Positions 25,629 through 36,210 of a stretch of DNA of 64,000 nucleotides are shown here, piece by piece. The position numbers and the translations under genes were made by a program. Source of the stretch: Betaproteobacteria bacterium (lineage in GTDB: Bacteria > Pseudomonadota > Gammaproteobacteria > Burkholderiales > Rhodocyclaceae); assembly GCA_020621405.1 (NCBI GenBank), contig JAHRYN010000002.1, forward strand, positions 248,001-312,000, given 5' to 3'. The notes beneath the pieces were generated by a model that saw only the letters and a program-made list of their open reading frames with translations, was not told the DNA's origin and did no database searches. Within the stretch, counting starts at the first letter, position 1, and the number at the start of each line of letters is the position of its first letter.

Positions 25629-27364
25629 GGAATGAAGCGCTTGATCGTCGACTCCAGCGCCGCGTTCTCGGGATGCTGGGCAGCCACCGAACGCCACAGC
25701 TTTTCGGCGTCCTCACGGCGCCCGAGCAGCCACTGCACCTCGCCGAGATGAGCCGCGATTTCAGGATCGGGACGCAGTGCGAACGCACGCTCGAGATAGC
25801 CCAGCGCACCCTTGAGGTCGCCGCGCCTGAACATCACCCAGCCCATGCTGTCGAGGATGAAAGGGTCGTCGGGCGACAGTTCGAGCCCTTTGGCGATCAG
25901 CGACTGCGCCTCGTCGAGGCGCACATTGCGTTCGGCCAGCGAATAACCAAGCGCGTTGTAGGCATGCGCGTGATCCGGCTTGACCGCAATCAGCCGGCGC
26001 AGGCGGTCTTCGGCCACCTCGATGCGGTTGTCGCGCTCGGCCAGCATCGCGGTTTCGTAAAGCAGGTCCGGTTGTGTCGGCTCGGCGACAAGCGCCGCCT
26101 CGAGCACGGCTTCCCCTTCTTCTGCCCGACCGGCATCACGCAACAGCTGGAATTCCATCAGCGCCGAACGGGACTTCGAGCCTCCCGGCTGGTCGGCGAT
26201 CTTCCGCAGATGCGCGCGCGCATCATCGAGGCGACCCATGCGGCTGAGCAGCAGCACATAGCGGCCCTGCGCACCGAGGTAATGGTCGCCCTGACCGACC
26301 TGCCGGTACCAGTCCAGCGCCTCGTCCTGCTGCTTGAGTTCCTCGGCCAGTTGGCCGAGGTAGAGCATCACCAGATTCGGGTCCTGGTAACGCATCGTGA
26401 GCAGCTTCTTGAAATAGGTCTGCGCACCCGGATAGTCCTGCATCTGCATGGACAGCACGCCGACCGCGAACACCACGTCCGGCGTGTTCGGCGCACCGTC
26501 CAGAATCATCTCGAACTGGCGGCGCGCCTCCGCATAGTTGCGCTCGGCCACCAGCGTGCGGGCGTACTGCATGCGCACGTCGCGCGCCTGCGGATAGCGG
26601 ACCAGGTAGTCGCCCATCAGCTTGCGCGCAGCCGGCGGGTCGGAATCTGCGATCGCCTGCGCCTTGATCAGCAGACCGGCTTCCCATTCGGGCCGGATTT
26701 CGTGCGCCCGCGACGCCTCCTCCAGCGCCCGCTTCGGCTCGCGCGCCTGAAACGCAGCCTGGGCACGCGCGAAGTGCGCTTCGGCATAGGCCAGGTACGG
26801 TTCGGTCAGGCGATCAACCATGCGCAGCACTTCCGCCCGGTCCGGCAGACGCATCAGCACACGGTTCAACCGCAGCAGGCTTTCGCCGATCTGGTTGCCT
26901 TCCTGCGCCAGCAGGCCGGCCAGCTGCGGCTCTAGTTCCTGAGGCCGGTTGGCATTGACCAGCAGGCCGGCCAGCATCTGTCTCGCCTGAACCGAGCCCG
27001 GATCGAGTTCCTGCCACAACTGGGTCGCCTGCAGCGCGATTTCGTTCTGCCGGCTGAATGCCGCGATTTCCGCCGTACGCTTCGCGATGCGCGGGTCGCG
27101 CGTGGACTGCGCAAGATCGAGGTAGGCACTGGCCGACAGGCCGAGCTCGCCGCGCTGGGCCGCAAGTTCCGCCAGCAGCAGCTGGTAGGTGATCTGCCGG
27201 GTCAGTTCGACTTCGGGCAGCGGCGCCGTCCGGACGTCCTCCGGCGCAGCCTGCACCGTCGGCTCGGGCCGGTCCGGCGCATCCGGCTGGCGGACGGCGG
27301 TCTGCGCGCAGGCGCCCAGCACGAAGGGAAGCAGGACTGCGAGAAGGAGTGGGCGGGTTGTCAT
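25625..27364 (-). CDS. TPR-repeat lipoprotein upstream of lolB
   Basis: A 579-residue protein with a lipoprotein signal (LLPFVLGAC, Cys about 19), a Pro-rich linker and then tetratricopeptide repeats across the rest. Clear repeats include NTPDVVFAVGVLSMQMQDYP, HAYNALGYSLAERNVRLDEA and DDPFILDSMGWVMFRRGDLK. It is probably an outer-membrane-anchored scaffold facing the periplasm. This gene precedes lolB-ispE in many betaproteobacteria, but its role is not established. It shares overlapping stop/start bases with lolB. Confidence 0.88.
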   Translation of the reverse strand: MTTRPLLLAVLLPFVLGACAQTAVRQPDAPDRPEPTVQAAPEDVRTAPLPEVELTRQITYQLLLAELAAQRGELGLSASAYLDLAQSTRDPRIAKRTAEIAAFSRQNEIALQATQLWQELDPGSVQARQMLAGLLVNANRPQELEPQLAGLLAQEGNQIGESLLRLNRVLMRLPDRAEVLRMVDRLTEPYLAYAEAHFARAQAAFQAREPKRALEEASRAHEIRPEWEAGLLIKAQAIADSDPPAARKLMGDYLVRYPQARDVRMQYARTLVAERNYAEARRQFEMILDGAPNTPDVVFAVGVLSMQMQDYPGAQTYFKKLLTMRYQDPNLVMLYLGQLAEELKQQDEALDWYRQVGQGDHYLGAQGRYVLLLSRMGRLDDARAHLRKIADQPGGSKSRSALMEFQLLRDAGRAEEGEAVLEAALVAEPTQPDLLYETAMLAERDNRIEVAEDRLRRLIAVKPDHAHAYNALGYSLAERNVRLDEAQSLIAKGLELSPDDPFILDSMGWVMFRRGDLKGALGYLERAFALRPDPEIAAHLGEVQWLLGRREDAEKLWRSVAAQHPENAALESTIKRFIP

Positions 27365-27506
27365 GGGCAGGATCGCCAGGTGGGTTCAGGGTACGCTTGC
27401 ATTAATACGGCCTTGGAGTGCGCCGGCTAAAATTCGTTGCAGCCCCTGGGGCTTCGATGTTATTCCAAATCCAGCCTGATCGTTGCGCCCCTGGCGCGCC
27501 CTGCCG

Positions 27507-28319
27507 ATGCCCGAACTTCCAGAAGTCGAAATCACCCGCCGCGGCATCGCCGGTCCGCTGACCGGTTGTCGCGTCGATGACGTGATCGTGCGCAACGCCT
27601 CGCTGCGCTGGCCGGTGCCGGCAGAACTGCACGACATCCTGACCGGCCAGACGCTGCAGAACATCGACCGGCGCGCCAAATACCTGCTGCTGCGCTTCGA
27701 CCGTGGCACGCTGATCATCCACCTGGGCATGTCGGGCAGCCTGCGCGTGCTGGCGTCCGGCACGCCGCCGGAAAAGCACGACCATGTCGACATCGCATTC
27801 GGCGACTGCACGCTGCGGCTGCGCGATCCGCGGCGCTTCGGCGCGGTGCTCTGGCACCCGGGCGCCGACAGTGACCACGTTTTGCTGGCCGGTCTCGGTC
27901 CGGAACCGCTGGGCAGCGATTTCGGCGCAGTAGCCCTGCACGACGCGCTCGCGCGCCGTCAGTGCGCGATCAAGCTGGCAATCATGGACAGTTCGGTGGT
28001 GGTCGGCGTCGGCAACATCTACGCCTCGGAAAGCCTGTTCCGCGCCCGCATCCGGCCGGGCACGGCGGCACGGCGGCTGACGCTGCCGCAGGCCGGCCGG
28101 CTGGCCGACGAAATCCGCCGGACCCTCAACGATGCACTGGCCGCCGGCGGCAGTACCCTGCGCGACTTCATGCACGCCGACGGTGCGCCCGGCTACTTCC
28201 AGCAGAGCTACTTCGTCTACGGCAGGGAAGGCGAACCGTGCCGCATCTGCGCAACGCCCATCCGCAACCGGCGCATGGGCAACCGCTCGACTTTCTTCTG
28301 TCCGGCATGCCAGCGATAG
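27507..28319 (+). CDS. mutM: Formamidopyrimidine-DNA glycosylase
   Basis: A 270-residue base-excision repair enzyme that removes 8-oxoguanine and formamidopyrimidines. The mature N-terminus PELPEVE supplies the catalytic Pro and Glu, so ATG 27507 is chosen over an upstream in-frame GTG. A helix-two-turn-helix lies around MDSSVVVGVGNIYASE. The C-terminal zinc finger has CRIC...CPAC. It is divergent from the TPR lipoprotein gene. Confidence 0.96.
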   Translation: MPELPEVEITRRGIAGPLTGCRVDDVIVRNASLRWPVPAELHDILTGQTLQNIDRRAKYLLLRFDRGTLIIHLGMSGSLRVLASGTPPEKHDHVDIAFGDCTLRLRDPRRFGAVLWHPGADSDHVLLAGLGPEPLGSDFGAVALHDALARRQCAIKLAIMDSSVVVGVGNIYASESLFRARIRPGTAARRLTLPQAGRLADEIRRTLNDALAAGGSTLRDFMHADGAPGYFQQSYFVYGREGEPCRICATPIRNRRMGNRSTFFCPACQR

Positions 28320-28366
28320 CGCGCCCGGCCTGTGCTAGATTGACAAGTGCTTGACGGGAGACAGCA

Positions 28367-30319
28367 ATGAGCATGCAGGAAGAATTGTCGGCGTACGGAA
28401 GCTGGCGCACGCGCGTTGAGCAGGCGATCGTCCGTATTCGCGGCTGGCTTTTCGAAAGCAACCTGAACGACTCGCACAACGACCAGTGCATAGAACAGCT
28501 GCTGCTCAAGCTGCATGACGACCGGCTGGTCATCGCCTTCGTCGCCGAATTCTCCCGCGGCAAGTCGGAACTGATCAACGCGATATTCTTCGGCGATCAG
28601 GGCGCGCGCATCCTGCCGTCCAGTTCGGGCCGGACCACGATGTGTCCGACCGAACTGATGTATGACGCCGGCCGCCCGCCCTGCATCGATCTGCTGCCGA
28701 TCGAAACGCGTCGCACATCCACCACCGTGACCGACCTGAAGGGTCAGCCCGGCGCCTGGCAGCGCGTCGCACTCGACACCAATTCAACTGCATCGATGCA
28801 GCAGGTGCTGGCACGCGTCAGCGAGCAGCGCAAGGTGGCGATCGGCGAAGCCGAACTGCTGGGTTTCCGCATCGACCTGAGCGGCGAAACCGGACTGCAG
28901 CCGGACTCGCACGGCATGGTCGACGTGCCCGCCTGGCGCCACGCCATCATCAACCTGCCGCATCCACTGCTGCGCCAGGGGCTGGTCATCCTGGATACAC
29001 CGGGCCTGAATGCCATCGGCGCCGAACCGGAACTGACGCTGTCGCTGCTGCCGGCGGCTCACGCCGTACTGTTCGTACTGGGCATGGACACCGGTGTCAC
29101 GCAGAGCGATCTGGCGGTCTGGAAGACGCATGTCACGGCCGCGGGCGGCTCGCGCCAGGGCCGGCTGGCCGTGCTGAACAAGATGGACAGCCTGTGGGAC
29201 GGCCTGCGCACCGAGGCGCAGATCGAGACCGAAATCGCGCGCCAGATCACCACCTGTGCGACAACGCTCGATCTGCCGGAAAACCGCGTGTTTCCGGTTT
29301 CGGCACAGAAAGGCCTGCTGGCCCGCATCCAGCACGATGGCACACTGTTGACCCGCAGCCGGCTGCCGCAGCTCGAACAGGCTCTGGTCGAGGACCTGCT
29401 GCCGGCCAAGCGCGATATCGTCGCCGCGGCGGTGGAACAGGATGCCGGCAACCTGCTCGCACGCACTGCCGAAATGCTGTCGGTCCGCAAGCGCGCGATC
29501 GACGACCAGCTGGCTGAATTCTCCGACCTGCGTGGCAAGAACCGCGGCGTCATCCAGTACATGCTCAAGCGTGTACGCACCGAGAAGGAAGATTTCGAAC
29601 GCGGGCTGGAGCGCTTCTACGCGACGCGCAACGTGTTCGCGTCACAGACCAACGCACTGTTCGCCCATCTGGGCATGGACGCGCTGCGTACCCGCACGGC
29701 GCAGACGCGCGAACTGATGGAGCGGGCGAACTTCTCGCTGCAGCTGCGCGACGCGATGAACGCCTTCTTCGGCGAGGTCCGCGGCAGCCTGCAGAAGTCG
29801 GAGGCGAGCGTGGCCGAAATTTTCCAGATGATGGAAGCGATGTACCAGCGCTTCTCGACCGAGCATGACCTGCGGCTCGGCGTGCCGGTGCCGTTTTCGG
29901 TACATCGCTACGAGAAGGACATCACCCGGCTGGAAAAGGCCTTCCATCAGCAGTTCAACACCTGGCTCAACCTGCTGACCACGGAAAAGCGGCAGCTGAC
30001 CCAGCGCTTCTTCGAAACCGTCGCGGTGCAGGTGCGCAAGCACATGGAAGTGGTCAACCGCGATGTCGAGCACTGGCTGCGCGCCATCATGGCACCACTC
30101 GAAAATCAGGTGCGGGAACACCAGCAGCAGCTCAAGCGCCGTCTGGAAAGCGTGAAGCGCATCCACGAGGCGACCGACACACTGGAAGACCGGATCGAGG
30201 AACTACGTCAGAACGAAGCGGCGATCGATCACCAGCTAGAAGAGCTGGCTCGCCTACGCGCCATGCTGGATGCCACGCTGAAGGCGCCGGTGATGCGGGA
30301 AATGGACGCCGCCGCCTGA
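28367..30319 (+). CDS. Dynamin-like GTPase
   Basis: A 650-residue bacterial dynamin-family protein. The P-loop is AEFSRGKS (60-67), with Ala in place of the first Gly of GxxxxGKS. DTPGL (210-214) is G3 and NKMD (271-274) is G4. The rest is long helical, coiled-coil-rich sequence ending with a strongly heptad segment (about 575-640). I see no clear membrane span, so lipid contact would be through amphipathic regions. Bacterial dynamins remodel membranes or respond to stress, but the role of this subgroup is not known. It follows mutM by 47 bp and could share its transcript. Confidence 0.85.
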   Translation: MSMQEELSAYGSWRTRVEQAIVRIRGWLFESNLNDSHNDQCIEQLLLKLHDDRLVIAFVAEFSRGKSELINAIFFGDQGARILPSSSGRTTMCPTELMYDAGRPPCIDLLPIETRRTSTTVTDLKGQPGAWQRVALDTNSTASMQQVLARVSEQRKVAIGEAELLGFRIDLSGETGLQPDSHGMVDVPAWRHAIINLPHPLLRQGLVILDTPGLNAIGAEPELTLSLLPAAHAVLFVLGMDTGVTQSDLAVWKTHVTAAGGSRQGRLAVLNKMDSLWDGLRTEAQIETEIARQITTCATTLDLPENRVFPVSAQKGLLARIQHDGTLLTRSRLPQLEQALVEDLLPAKRDIVAAAVEQDAGNLLARTAEMLSVRKRAIDDQLAEFSDLRGKNRGVIQYMLKRVRTEKEDFERGLERFYATRNVFASQTNALFAHLGMDALRTRTAQTRELMERANFSLQLRDAMNAFFGEVRGSLQKSEASVAEIFQMMEAMYQRFSTEHDLRLGVPVPFSVHRYEKDITRLEKAFHQQFNTWLNLLTTEKRQLTQRFFETVAVQVRKHMEVVNRDVEHWLRAIMAPLENQVREHQQQLKRRLESVKRIHEATDTLEDRIEELRQNEAAIDHQLEELARLRAMLDATLKAPVMREMDAAA

Positions 30320-30341
30320 GTACCGCCCGGCCGTCAGGCCC

Positions 30342-31094
<753 letters not shown>

Positions 31095-31098
<4 letters not shown>

Positions 31099-31628
31099 GG
31101 TCGTTCCAGCAATTGGTAATGGACTTGCCCCGCACGACCTTCGCGTGTGGCGCGGAAATCGCCGAGCACCGGCACCGGGTGTTCGGCTTCGCAATAGATG
31201 AGCGCCCCGTCCGCCGCCAGCCGGCCCAGCTGCGCTTGCAGCTTGTCCAGCAAACCGTGTCCGTAGGGCGGATCGAGAAAGATCACATCGAAACGCTGCG
31301 GCGAATGAGCGGCGAATTCTAGCGCATCACCCCGGACCAACCGGACCTGCGGTGCCGGCAGCAGTTCGACCGCCTCGCGCAGACGGGCAAAGGCGCGCAC
31401 ATCGCGCTCGACCAAGGTGACCGAAGCAGCGCCGCGCGACGCCGCCTCGAACCCGAGCACACCGGTACCGGCGAACAGATCGAGGCAGTGCAGGCCGTCC
31501 AGATCCTGACCGAGCCAGTTGAACAGCCGTTCGCGGACCGAATCCGGTGTCGGCCTCAGGCCGGGCACGCCCGCGACCGGCAGCAGGCGGCTGCGCCACT
31601 GGCCGCCGATGATGCGTATTCGTGACAT
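31095..31628 (-). CDS. rsmD: 16S rRNA (guanine(966)-N(2))-methyltransferase RsmD
   Basis: A 177-residue SAM-dependent methyltransferase for G966 of 16S rRNA. The N-terminal [12 protein letters not shown] and [15 protein letters not shown] are diagnostic. The SAM loop is [18 protein letters not shown], and the catalytic motif is FLDPPY. It lies downstream of the M16 genes and is coupled to coaD. Confidence 0.95.
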
Positions 31629-31672
31629 GCCGCGGATTCTAGGTCATTGCGCAAGCAACACCTTGCTTCCGG

Positions 31673-32986
31673 TCAATCGCCGGCGACGATCACGCGCACC
31701 ATGTTGTCAGCCGACAGCCGGCGCTGGAACGCCTCGCGGACCTGTGCCGCGGTCACCGCCTGGACACGCTCCGGAAACTTGTTGAGCCAGTCCAGCGGCA
31801 GTCCATAGAAGCCGATGACGGCAAGACTTTCAAGCAGTTTGCGATTGCTGTCCAGACGCAGCGAATAGCCATCGACCAGATTCCGCTTGGCCGCACGCAG
31901 TTCCTCGTCGGTCGGCCCCTTCGCCATGAAGCCGGCCAGCGTCTCGTCGACCACCTTCAGTGCGTCGGCCGCCTGACTGCGCTGCGTCTGCAGCCCGATC
32001 TGGAACGGCCCAGGCTGGCGCTGCGGATTGAAATAGCTGTAGACGCTGTAGGCATAGCCGCGCTTCTCGCGAACTTCCTTGGTCAGGCGCGACACGAAGC
32101 CGCCACCGCCGAGGATGTAATTGCCGACCTGCAGCGGAAAGAAGTCCGGATCGCCACGGCGCATCACCGGCTGGCCGACGAAGATGTGGCTCTGGTTGGC
32201 CGGATGCGCGATCCGTTCGGTCGTGGCCTGCGGCATCGTCACCGCCGGCAGCGGCGCCAGCGGTTCGCCGGCCGGCAGGTCGCCGGTCAGCTGCAGCGCG
32301 ATCGCCTCGGCCTGGGTACGCGTGACATCGCCGACGATGGACACCACCGCACGCGGCGCCACGTAATGGACGCGATAGTGGTTCAGCAGGTCGTCGCGAA
32401 CGATGGCGGACACCGACTCGACCGTGGCAGTGCGGCCGTACGGGTGATCGCCGTACAGCGCCCGCGCAAACCGCTTGGCACCGATCGAATCGGGCTTGGT
32501 ATCGGCTTCCTTCAGCCCCGCGATCATGCGGGCCTTCTCGCGTTCGAGCACGGCGGCCGGGAATTCCGGCTTCGTCAGCAGCGTGTGCAGCAGCGCCAGC
32601 GCGCCTTCGCGCTCGCGCGGATTCGACAGCGTGCGCAGGGACACGCCGGCCCGGTCGTTGTCGACCACGCCGGCCAGTTGCGCGCCGAGGTCAGACAGCT
32701 TTTCGGCCAGCGCATCCTCGTCCAGCCCACCGGCACCGGCGTCGAGCATGCCCTGGGTCAAGGCCGCGACGCCCTTTCTGCCGACCGGGTCACGCGCGGC
32801 ACCGGCGTCAAAATCGACCTGGGTATCCAGTATTGGCAGTACATGGCTCTCGACGAAATAGACCCGGGCACCGTTGGGCGTCACCCAGTGCTGGATATCG
32901 ACTGCCGCCATTGCCGGCACGACGGCCAGAGCAGCGGCGAAAGAAAAGACGGCGCGCGACAGCGCGCGGCGGAAAGACGTGTTCAT
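31673..32986 (-). CDS. M16-family protein without the zinc motif (probable non-catalytic partner)
   Basis: A 437-residue exported protein with a signal peptide ending near AMA. It has the M16 (pitrilysin/insulinase) fold across two halves, including GGGGFVSRLTKEVREKRGYAYS in the second half. The inverted zinc motif HxxEH is absent from the first half (the equivalent region reads GVAALTQGMLD), so it should be inactive alone. It follows a catalytic M16 gene by 34 bp. Such active/inactive pairs form a heterodimeric periplasmic peptidase. Start ATG 32986 gives a clean signal peptide. Confidence 0.88.
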   Translation of the reverse strand: MNTSFRRALSRAVFSFAAALAVVPAMAAVDIQHWVTPNGARVYFVESHVLPILDTQVDFDAGAARDPVGRKGVAALTQGMLDAGAGGLDEDALAEKLSDLGAQLAGVVDNDRAGVSLRTLSNPREREGALALLHTLLTKPEFPAAVLEREKARMIAGLKEADTKPDSIGAKRFARALYGDHPYGRTATVESVSAIVRDDLLNHYRVHYVAPRAVVSIVGDVTRTQAEAIALQLTGDLPAGEPLAPLPAVTMPQATTERIAHPANQSHIFVGQPVMRRGDPDFFPLQVGNYILGGGGFVSRLTKEVREKRGYAYSVYSYFNPQRQPGPFQIGLQTQRSQAADALKVVDETLAGFMAKGPTDEELRAAKRNLVDGYSLRLDSNRKLLESLAVIGFYGLPLDWLNKFPERVQAVTAAQVREAFQRRLSADNMVRVIVAGD

Positions 32987-33020
32987 CCCTGTCCCCTGAT
33001 AGATGTCTGTGGGCGGCGGT

Positions 33021-34406
33021 TCAATGGCGCAGGCCGGCAGGCCTGGGGCGCGGCTTGGCATTCGGGTCGACCGGCTGCGGATCGAGCACGGCGACGTTCA
33101 GGGTGTCGTCGCCGAAGTACTTGCGCGCCACCGACTGCACTTCCTCCGCGGTCACCGAGCGCACCTTGTCGAGCATCAGGTCCTCGTCCTGCCAGCGATA
33201 GCCGGCCGCTTCGAGGCGGCCGATCTCCATCGCCTGCACATAGGTCGAATCGCGCTTGTAGATCTGCGAGGCGACGGTCAGCGTCTTGATCCGCTCCAAT
33301 TCCTCGGCCGACACGCCTTCGTCGGCAATGCGCCTGACCTCGGCACGCAGCGCGGCTTCCAGCTCGGCAACCGATTTACCCCTGGCCGGCGTACCGCCGA
33401 GCATGAAGGTCGCTTCGCCACGCGAAGTCGAGTCGTAGTTGGCGCCGACCTCGGTCGCGATCTGGCTGCCGCGCACGAGGTTGCGCGGCAGGCGCGACGC
33501 GGCGTGGCCATCGAGGATGCCGGCCAGCACTTCGAGTGCGTACGGCTCGCGGTCGTGTTCGACGTCCTTCAGGTGCGGCACCTTCCACGCCATCAGCAGC
33601 TGCGGCAACTCGGCCGGCGCCTTGACCACGATGCGGCGCTCGCCGGTCTGCGGCGGTTCGGCGGTGATCTTGCGCACCGGCAGCGGCTCGACCTTCATCC
33701 CGCCGTACGCCTTTTTCACCAGATCGAACACCTGCTTGTGGTCGACATCGCCGACCACCACGACATAGGCGTTGTTCGGCGCATACCAGCGGTGATACCA
33801 GGCGCGCGCGTCTTCCGGCCTCAGGTTTTCCAGGTCGTTCATCCAGCCGATCACCGGCCGGCGGTAGGGATGGGCATTGAAGGTCGTGGCCATCAGCTGT
33901 TCGTACACCTGTGCCTGCGGCTGGTCGTCGGTGCGCAGCCGGCGCTCTTCCATCACCACCTTCAGCTCGCGCTCGAATTCATCCTTGTCGATCAGCAGGT
34001 TGCGCATGCGATCGGCTTCCAGCTTGATCATGCGCGGCAGTGCGACGGCCGGCACCCGCTGGAAATAGGCGGTGTAGTCGTGGCTGGTGAAGGCATTGTC
34101 GCTGCCGCCGAGTCCGGCGACGATCTTGTTGAATTCACCGGCCTTCAGCGTCTTCGTGCCCTTGAACATCAGATGTTCGAGCAGATGGGCCACGCCGGTC
34201 GTGCCGTCGGTCTCGTCCATGGCACCGACCCGGTACCACACCATGTGCATCGCCACCGGCGCGCGGTGATCTTCCTTCACGATCACGCGCAGCCCGTTGT
34301 CGAGCTTCATTTCGTAGGGATTGGCCCGCGCGGGGCTCGCCAGCAGCAGGGTCGCGGCCAGCAGGCCGCACAGCGCGATGCCATTGGAAAAACGGCGCAA
34401 ATCCAT
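33021..34406 (-). CDS. M16-family zinc metallopeptidase (catalytic subunit)
   Basis: A 461-residue periplasmic peptidase with a signal peptide (cleavage near PARAN). The zinc motif is H74-L-L-E77-H78, with a downstream Glu in the VVMEERR segment as third ligand. The C-terminal half has the partner-domain sequence SRLPRNLVRGSQIATEVGA. It probably pairs with the inactive M16 gene just downstream. It is divergent from ftsY across about 107 bp. Confidence 0.92.
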   Translation of the reverse strand: MDLRRFSNGIALCGLLAATLLLASPARANPYEMKLDNGLRVIVKEDHRAPVAMHMVWYRVGAMDETDGTTGVAHLLEHLMFKGTKTLKAGEFNKIVAGLGGSDNAFTSHDYTAYFQRVPAVALPRMIKLEADRMRNLLIDKDEFERELKVVMEERRLRTDDQPQAQVYEQLMATTFNAHPYRRPVIGWMNDLENLRPEDARAWYHRWYAPNNAYVVVVGDVDHKQVFDLVKKAYGGMKVEPLPVRKITAEPPQTGERRIVVKAPAELPQLLMAWKVPHLKDVEHDREPYALEVLAGILDGHAASRLPRNLVRGSQIATEVGANYDSTSRGEATFMLGGTPARGKSVAELEAALRAEVRRIADEGVSAEELERIKTLTVASQIYKRDSTYVQAMEIGRLEAAGYRWQDEDLMLDKVRSVTAEEVQSVARKYFGDDTLNVAVLDPQPVDPNAKPRPRPAGLRH

Positions 34407-34513
34407 CTGTTACACTCTCCGGCAGTGAAGGTGAGCACGGCACAATTCGTGTTCACGCCTGTGTTTTAAGACCGCGCGGCCTGCTGCGCGGTGTTCCAGT
34501 GACCGTCTCCCAC

Positions 34514-35563
34514 ATGTTTGGTTTCTTCAGGAAAGACAAACCCGCCACCCCGGCGACCAGCGAGCCGCCCGAGTCGGCGGTACCGCAGGTCGCGCCGCAG
34601 GATAGCGCGCCCGCGCCCGCCGCGCAGAAGCTGTCGTGGACGCAGCGCCTGCGCGCAGGCCTGTCGAAGACGCGCGCACAGATCGGCGGCCAGCTCACTG
34701 CGCTGTTTTCGCGCACCAAGGTCGACGATGAACTGCTGGAAGAGCTGGAAACCCTGCTCATCATGGCTGACGTCGGCATGGACGCCACCACCCACCTGCT
34801 CGACCGGCTGCGCGAGCGCGTCCGGCTGGAGCGCATCGAGGATCCGACACGGCTGCGCGAGGTATTGCGCGAAGAGATGACGGCACTGATCTCACCGCTG
34901 GAAAAGCCGCTCGATCTGGACGCGCACAAGCCCTTCATCATCATGATCGCGGGCGTCAACGGCGCCGGCAAGACGACGTCGATCGGCAAGCTGGCCAAGC
35001 ATTTCCAGTCGCAGGGCAAGAGCGTGCTGCTGGCGGCTGGCGACACCTTCCGCGCCGCCGCACGCGAACAGCTCGAAACCTGGGGCGCGCGCAACAACGT
35101 CGCGGTGATCGCGCAGGATTCGGGCGATCCGGCAGCCGTCGTGTTCGACGCGATCAACGCGGCGCGCGCACGCAATATCGACATCGTGCTGGCCGATACC
35201 GCCGGCCGCCTGCCGACCCAGCTGCACCTGATGGAAGAGATCGCCAAGGTGAAGCGGGTGATCGCCAAGGCCGATCCGACCGGCCCGCACGAGGTGCTGC
35301 TGGTGCTCGACGGCAACATCGGGCAGAACGCGCTGGCGCAGGTGAAGGCGTTCGACGCCGCGCTCGGCGTCACCGGGCTGGTGATGACCAAGCTCGACGG
35401 CACCGCGCGCGGCGGCGTGATCGCCGCCATCGCCAAACAGCACGCGCCGTCCCGCCCGATCGCACTGCGCTACATCGGCGTCGGCGAAGGTCTGGACGAC
35501 CTGCAACCCTTCCACGCCGCCGAATTCGTCGACGCGCTGTTCGAGCCGCCGCAATCCGCATGA
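34514..35563 (+). CDS. ftsY: Signal recognition particle receptor FtsY
   Basis: A 349-residue SRP GTPase that docks ribosome-SRP complexes at the membrane. A short acidic/Pro-Ala-rich N-terminal region precedes the NG domain. GTPase motifs are GVNGAGKTTSIGKLA (G1), DTFRAAAREQLE, DTAGRL (G3) and TKLDGTARGG (G4). ATG 34514 (MFGFFRK) is preferred over an upstream GTG, as it gives the usual amphipathic start. It overlaps ftsE by 4 bp. Confidence 0.96.
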   Translation: MFGFFRKDKPATPATSEPPESAVPQVAPQDSAPAPAAQKLSWTQRLRAGLSKTRAQIGGQLTALFSRTKVDDELLEELETLLIMADVGMDATTHLLDRLRERVRLERIEDPTRLREVLREEMTALISPLEKPLDLDAHKPFIIMIAGVNGAGKTTSIGKLAKHFQSQGKSVLLAAGDTFRAAAREQLETWGARNNVAVIAQDSGDPAAVVFDAINAARARNIDIVLADTAGRLPTQLHLMEEIAKVKRVIAKADPTGPHEVLLVLDGNIGQNALAQVKAFDAALGVTGLVMTKLDGTARGGVIAAIAKQHAPSRPIALRYIGVGEGLDDLQPFHAAEFVDALFEPPQSA

Positions 35564-36210
35564 TCCGTTTCGAGCACGTCACCAAGCGTTACACCGGCGG
35601 CCATACCGCGCTGGAAGCCTTCGACTGCGATATCGGGCGCGGCGAGATGGTCGCAGTCAGCGGCCATTCGGGCGCCGGCAAGAGCACGCTGCTGCGCCTG
35701 CTGGCCGTTCTGGAACGACCGACCGAAGGTCGCGTGCTGGTCGGCGGCGAGAATGTGTCGGCACTCAAGCGTGCGGCCCTGCCCTACTGGCGCCGTTCGA
35801 TCGGCCTGGTGATGCAGGACCAGCGCCTGCTGTTCGACCGCAGCGCCTTCGACAACGTGATGCTGCCGCTGGCCATCAGCGGCCATCCGCCGCGCGAGGC
35901 GGCCAACCGGGTGCGCGCGGCGCTCGAACGCGTCGGTCTGTCCGGCCGCGAGAAATCGATGCCGATCGAACTGTCGGGCGGCGAACAGCAGCGGCTGACC
36001 ATCGCCCGTGCCATCGTCAATCGCCCGCAGATCCTGCTGGCGGACGAACCGACCGCCCATCTCGACGACGCCTACGCGCGCGACATCGCCGACCTGTTTC
36101 GCTCGTTCAACGAAGCCGGGGTGACCGTACTGGTGACCACCCACGACGACGCGCTGTTCTCGCGCTACGCGCCGCGCCGTCTCGTGCTGTCGCAGGGGCG
36201 GCTGCAATGA
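35560..36210 (+). CDS. ftsE: Cell division ATP-binding protein FtsE
   Basis: A 216-residue ABC ATPase that partners FtsX and controls septal peptidoglycan hydrolysis. Walker A is GHSGAGKST, the signature is LSGGEQQR and Walker B is ILLADEPTAHLD. It overlaps ftsY and ftsX by 4 bp each, a tightly coupled division operon. Confidence 0.96.
   Translation: MIRFEHVTKRYTGGHTALEAFDCDIGRGEMVAVSGHSGAGKSTLLRLLAVLERPTEGRVLVGGENVSALKRAALPYWRRSIGLVMQDQRLLFDRSAFDNVMLPLAISGHPPREAANRVRAALERVGLSGREKSMPIELSGGEQQRLTIARAIVNRPQILLADEPTAHLDDAYARDIADLFRSFNEAGVTVLVTTHDDALFSRYAPRRLVLSQGRLQ

Noticed and set aside
31673-32986. Broken M16 peptidase gene
   Set aside because: The zinc motif is missing, but the frame is full length and paired with an active M16 gene, a known active/inactive arrangement rather than decay.
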